Both the position numbers and the translations under genes were made by a program. From the NCBI GenBank assembly GCA_021432635.1, contig MU270050.1, positions 372,001 to 436,000 on the forward strand: DNA of 64,000 bases, read 5' to 3'. Origin of the DNA: Thozetella sp. PMI_491 (lineage: Eukaryota; Ascomycota; Sordariomycetes; Chaetosphaeriales; Chaetosphaeriaceae). Every line of letters starts with the position of its first letter. The stretch's first letter is position 1. The notes under the pieces were generated by a model, which saw nothing but the letters and a program-made list of their open reading frames with translations, did no database searches and was not told the origin of the DNA. Of the stretch, positions 62,572 through 64,000 are shown in pieces.

Positions 62572-63514
62572 ATATTTGGCTATCGGCTTTTCCGGCCACT
62601 ACTAGCAAATCGCCCAGAACTCGGACATAAAGTACAGGGTAGTCTTGCGGCGAACCTCGCGGGTTTGGCCATCTTCGCCGCACTCAGCGAGTCAACCCGA
62701 GGCACGCATCGAACGTTAGTACTTTAGACAGGGCAGCTGCGCCCCCCGCCGACGAGCCGCCACAGGCTTTGACGGGTATCTCACCGTCTAGCAGATACTC
62801 TGTCTTTGGTAACTTCGGTGTCCACATCGGCCTGTCGGGTCTACCCCGGTGTGCCCTAAGCGAACGGCCCTATAGGGTTATGGGAATACTAGCGCGATCA
62901 CAAGACGTTGCTTGGCAAAAGGGCCGACGTTACGGGGCAAGGAGCACTGATGCACAAGCCATAGAGATAGCGACACGATAGCAAAATGCAATACAGATAG
63001 CGTATTTATTCATGTATTCGTGAATGTTCCCGCTCCTGGATAACAAGAAAGACGCTCAACTGAGCCACCATCTTCGTACTCCATCATGGGTGTGTAATGG
63101 CCTGTAGGTGTAGCACAGACGGGATCATCATCCTGTAGGGGCCTTTGTAAGCCTGGATATTATTGGCTACCAGTCACGAGGCGGCGGGGTCTCTGTTTAC
63201 CCAGGACTTATGCTGCGGACTGCAATCCTGTTTGGGAAGGTTAACCGAACGAGCAAACGCGCCAGTGGACCTGTAGAACACGAGGCAATTACGGGAGTGC
63301 TCAGTGAGCTAACCAGTTAAAGGGGTTGGATGGACCGCTAAAATGCTTACGTCAGAGGCTAGGAGAAGCGCCTGTAACTTATAATAACGGCAACCTGAAA
63401 TCTCTCCCAGTCGGCGTAGTTTGCCCTTAACAACACCACAGGCTGCTGTAACGCCACCTCAGGTACCCGGGATAGCAAACTGTCCCAGAGTCTTTCCACC
63501 AACGCTACGGCGCC
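62572..63514. other. Intergenic, P450 promoter region
   Basis: About 0.9 kb with short frames only (for example 62769-62981). The right end should be the promoter of the P450 gene. Nothing else was recognised. Confidence 0.4.
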
Positions 63515-64000
63515 ATGGCGCCCTCGCTCAGCACATTGGCCGTGTCGGCGTCGGTGGTGCTTTTCTTAACACAATGGCTCTGGCCTCTGTTCAAGAACTA
63601 CCAGAAGGCACGGGCCTCGGGAGTGCCTATGGTCATCTCCCCTGTCAACCCCGACAACGTGAGTGCCCCTCCAGTAGCGTCAAGCTCGAGCCCCGTCACT
63701 GGCTGTGGCATCTTAAAAAGAAAACACAATCGTTTGCTGACATTTTGTGTTACTGCACGATAGATGCTCTGGAGAATTTCCCAGAGACTAATCCGGCCGC
63801 AACTAAGAAAGATCTCCGTCACGGATGGCCAGAAGCTATCGATGCACGGCTGGGCCTTCTTCCCCGAGAACAACGGCTTGATCCGGCGACACGGGAATAT
63901 GGTGATGAATGTAACTGCGGGGCGAAACACACTCTGGATCGCTGACCCGGCTGTGAGCCTCGATATACTTGCACGACGAAAAGCCTTTATCCAATCCCGC
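63515..64000 (+). CDS. Cytochrome P450, N-terminal part (runs off window)
   Basis: Exon 1 is 63515-63658 and exon 2 begins at 63764, continuing in frame to the window edge; the 105-bp intron has a GTGAGT donor and a GATAG acceptor. The 127 visible residues start with a membrane anchor (LAVSASVVLFLTQWLWPLF), then the usual NYQKARASGVPMVISPVNPDN. After the intron come LWRISQRL and GWAFFPENNG, and a stretch ending GRNTLWIADP, typical of the N-terminal region of fungal ER-bound P450s. The heme region lies outside the window, so activity and clan cannot be judged. It is a different gene from the P450 relic at 33 kb, because that relic preserves only the C-terminal half. Confidence 0.87.

Overview
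The window is from a filamentous ascomycete, most likely an Aspergillus- or Penicillium-type (Eurotiomycete) genome. The signs are short 50-120 bp GT-AG introns, Zn2Cys6 regulators, PTH11/SAT4-like membrane proteins, secreted berberine-bridge-type flavoenzymes, WSC-domain wall proteins and repeats carrying repeat-induced point mutation (RIP)-type transitions. No rRNA, tRNA or CRISPR was recognised. All exon models were made by hand from splice signals, reading-frame continuity and family resemblance.

Layout. 1.5-16 kb is a sugar-metabolism-flavoured block: a cytosolic GH2 beta-mannosidase (-), a Gfo/Idh/MocA oxidoreductase (-) divergent from a phytanoyl-CoA-dioxygenase-like enzyme (+), a five-exon small protein (+), and a 12-exon alpha-glucoside-type sugar porter (-) divergent from a Zn2Cys6 factor (+). 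The porter/factor intergenic region holds a tight cluster of CreA-type GC-rich motifs. 16-17 kb encodes a secreted Ser/Thr-rich WSC protein.

17-26 kb is a repeat-rich island. Two direct LTR-like repeats of about 360 bp, differing largely by RIP-type transitions, flank a 903-residue TPR-CHAT (caspase-like) gene and a LINE remnant. A 61-bp perfect repeat lies just outside the pair on each side.

26-46 kb is an accessory, secondary-metabolism-like region: two secreted bicovalent-FAD oxidases, a large Zn2Cys6 factor, a monocarboxylate-type MFS carrier, a small regulator, an aldo/keto reductase, a C2H2 protein and an FAD monooxygenase. Debris lies among them: a P450 pseudogene, and a 5'-truncated SDR fused head-to-head to a 5'-truncated kinase-like gene. 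No PKS, NRPS or terpene synthase is present, so if this is a cluster its backbone is outside or lost.

46-64 kb holds a gene with a fungal NLR-type N-terminal domain and a long RS/RD-rich tail, a feruloyl esterase, a secreted PQQ-type beta-propeller oxidoreductase, an intact seven-TM rhodopsin-fold membrane protein with a 20-nt microexon, and the start of a P450 running off the right edge. Decayed pieces are a second rhodopsin-fold gene, a class IV aminotransferase tail, and a multi-frameshift single-TM surface protein.

The most unusual items are the TPR-CHAT gene between LTR-like repeats, the SDR/kinase breakpoint, and the NLR-type N-domain protein. None amounts to a demonstrated new system.
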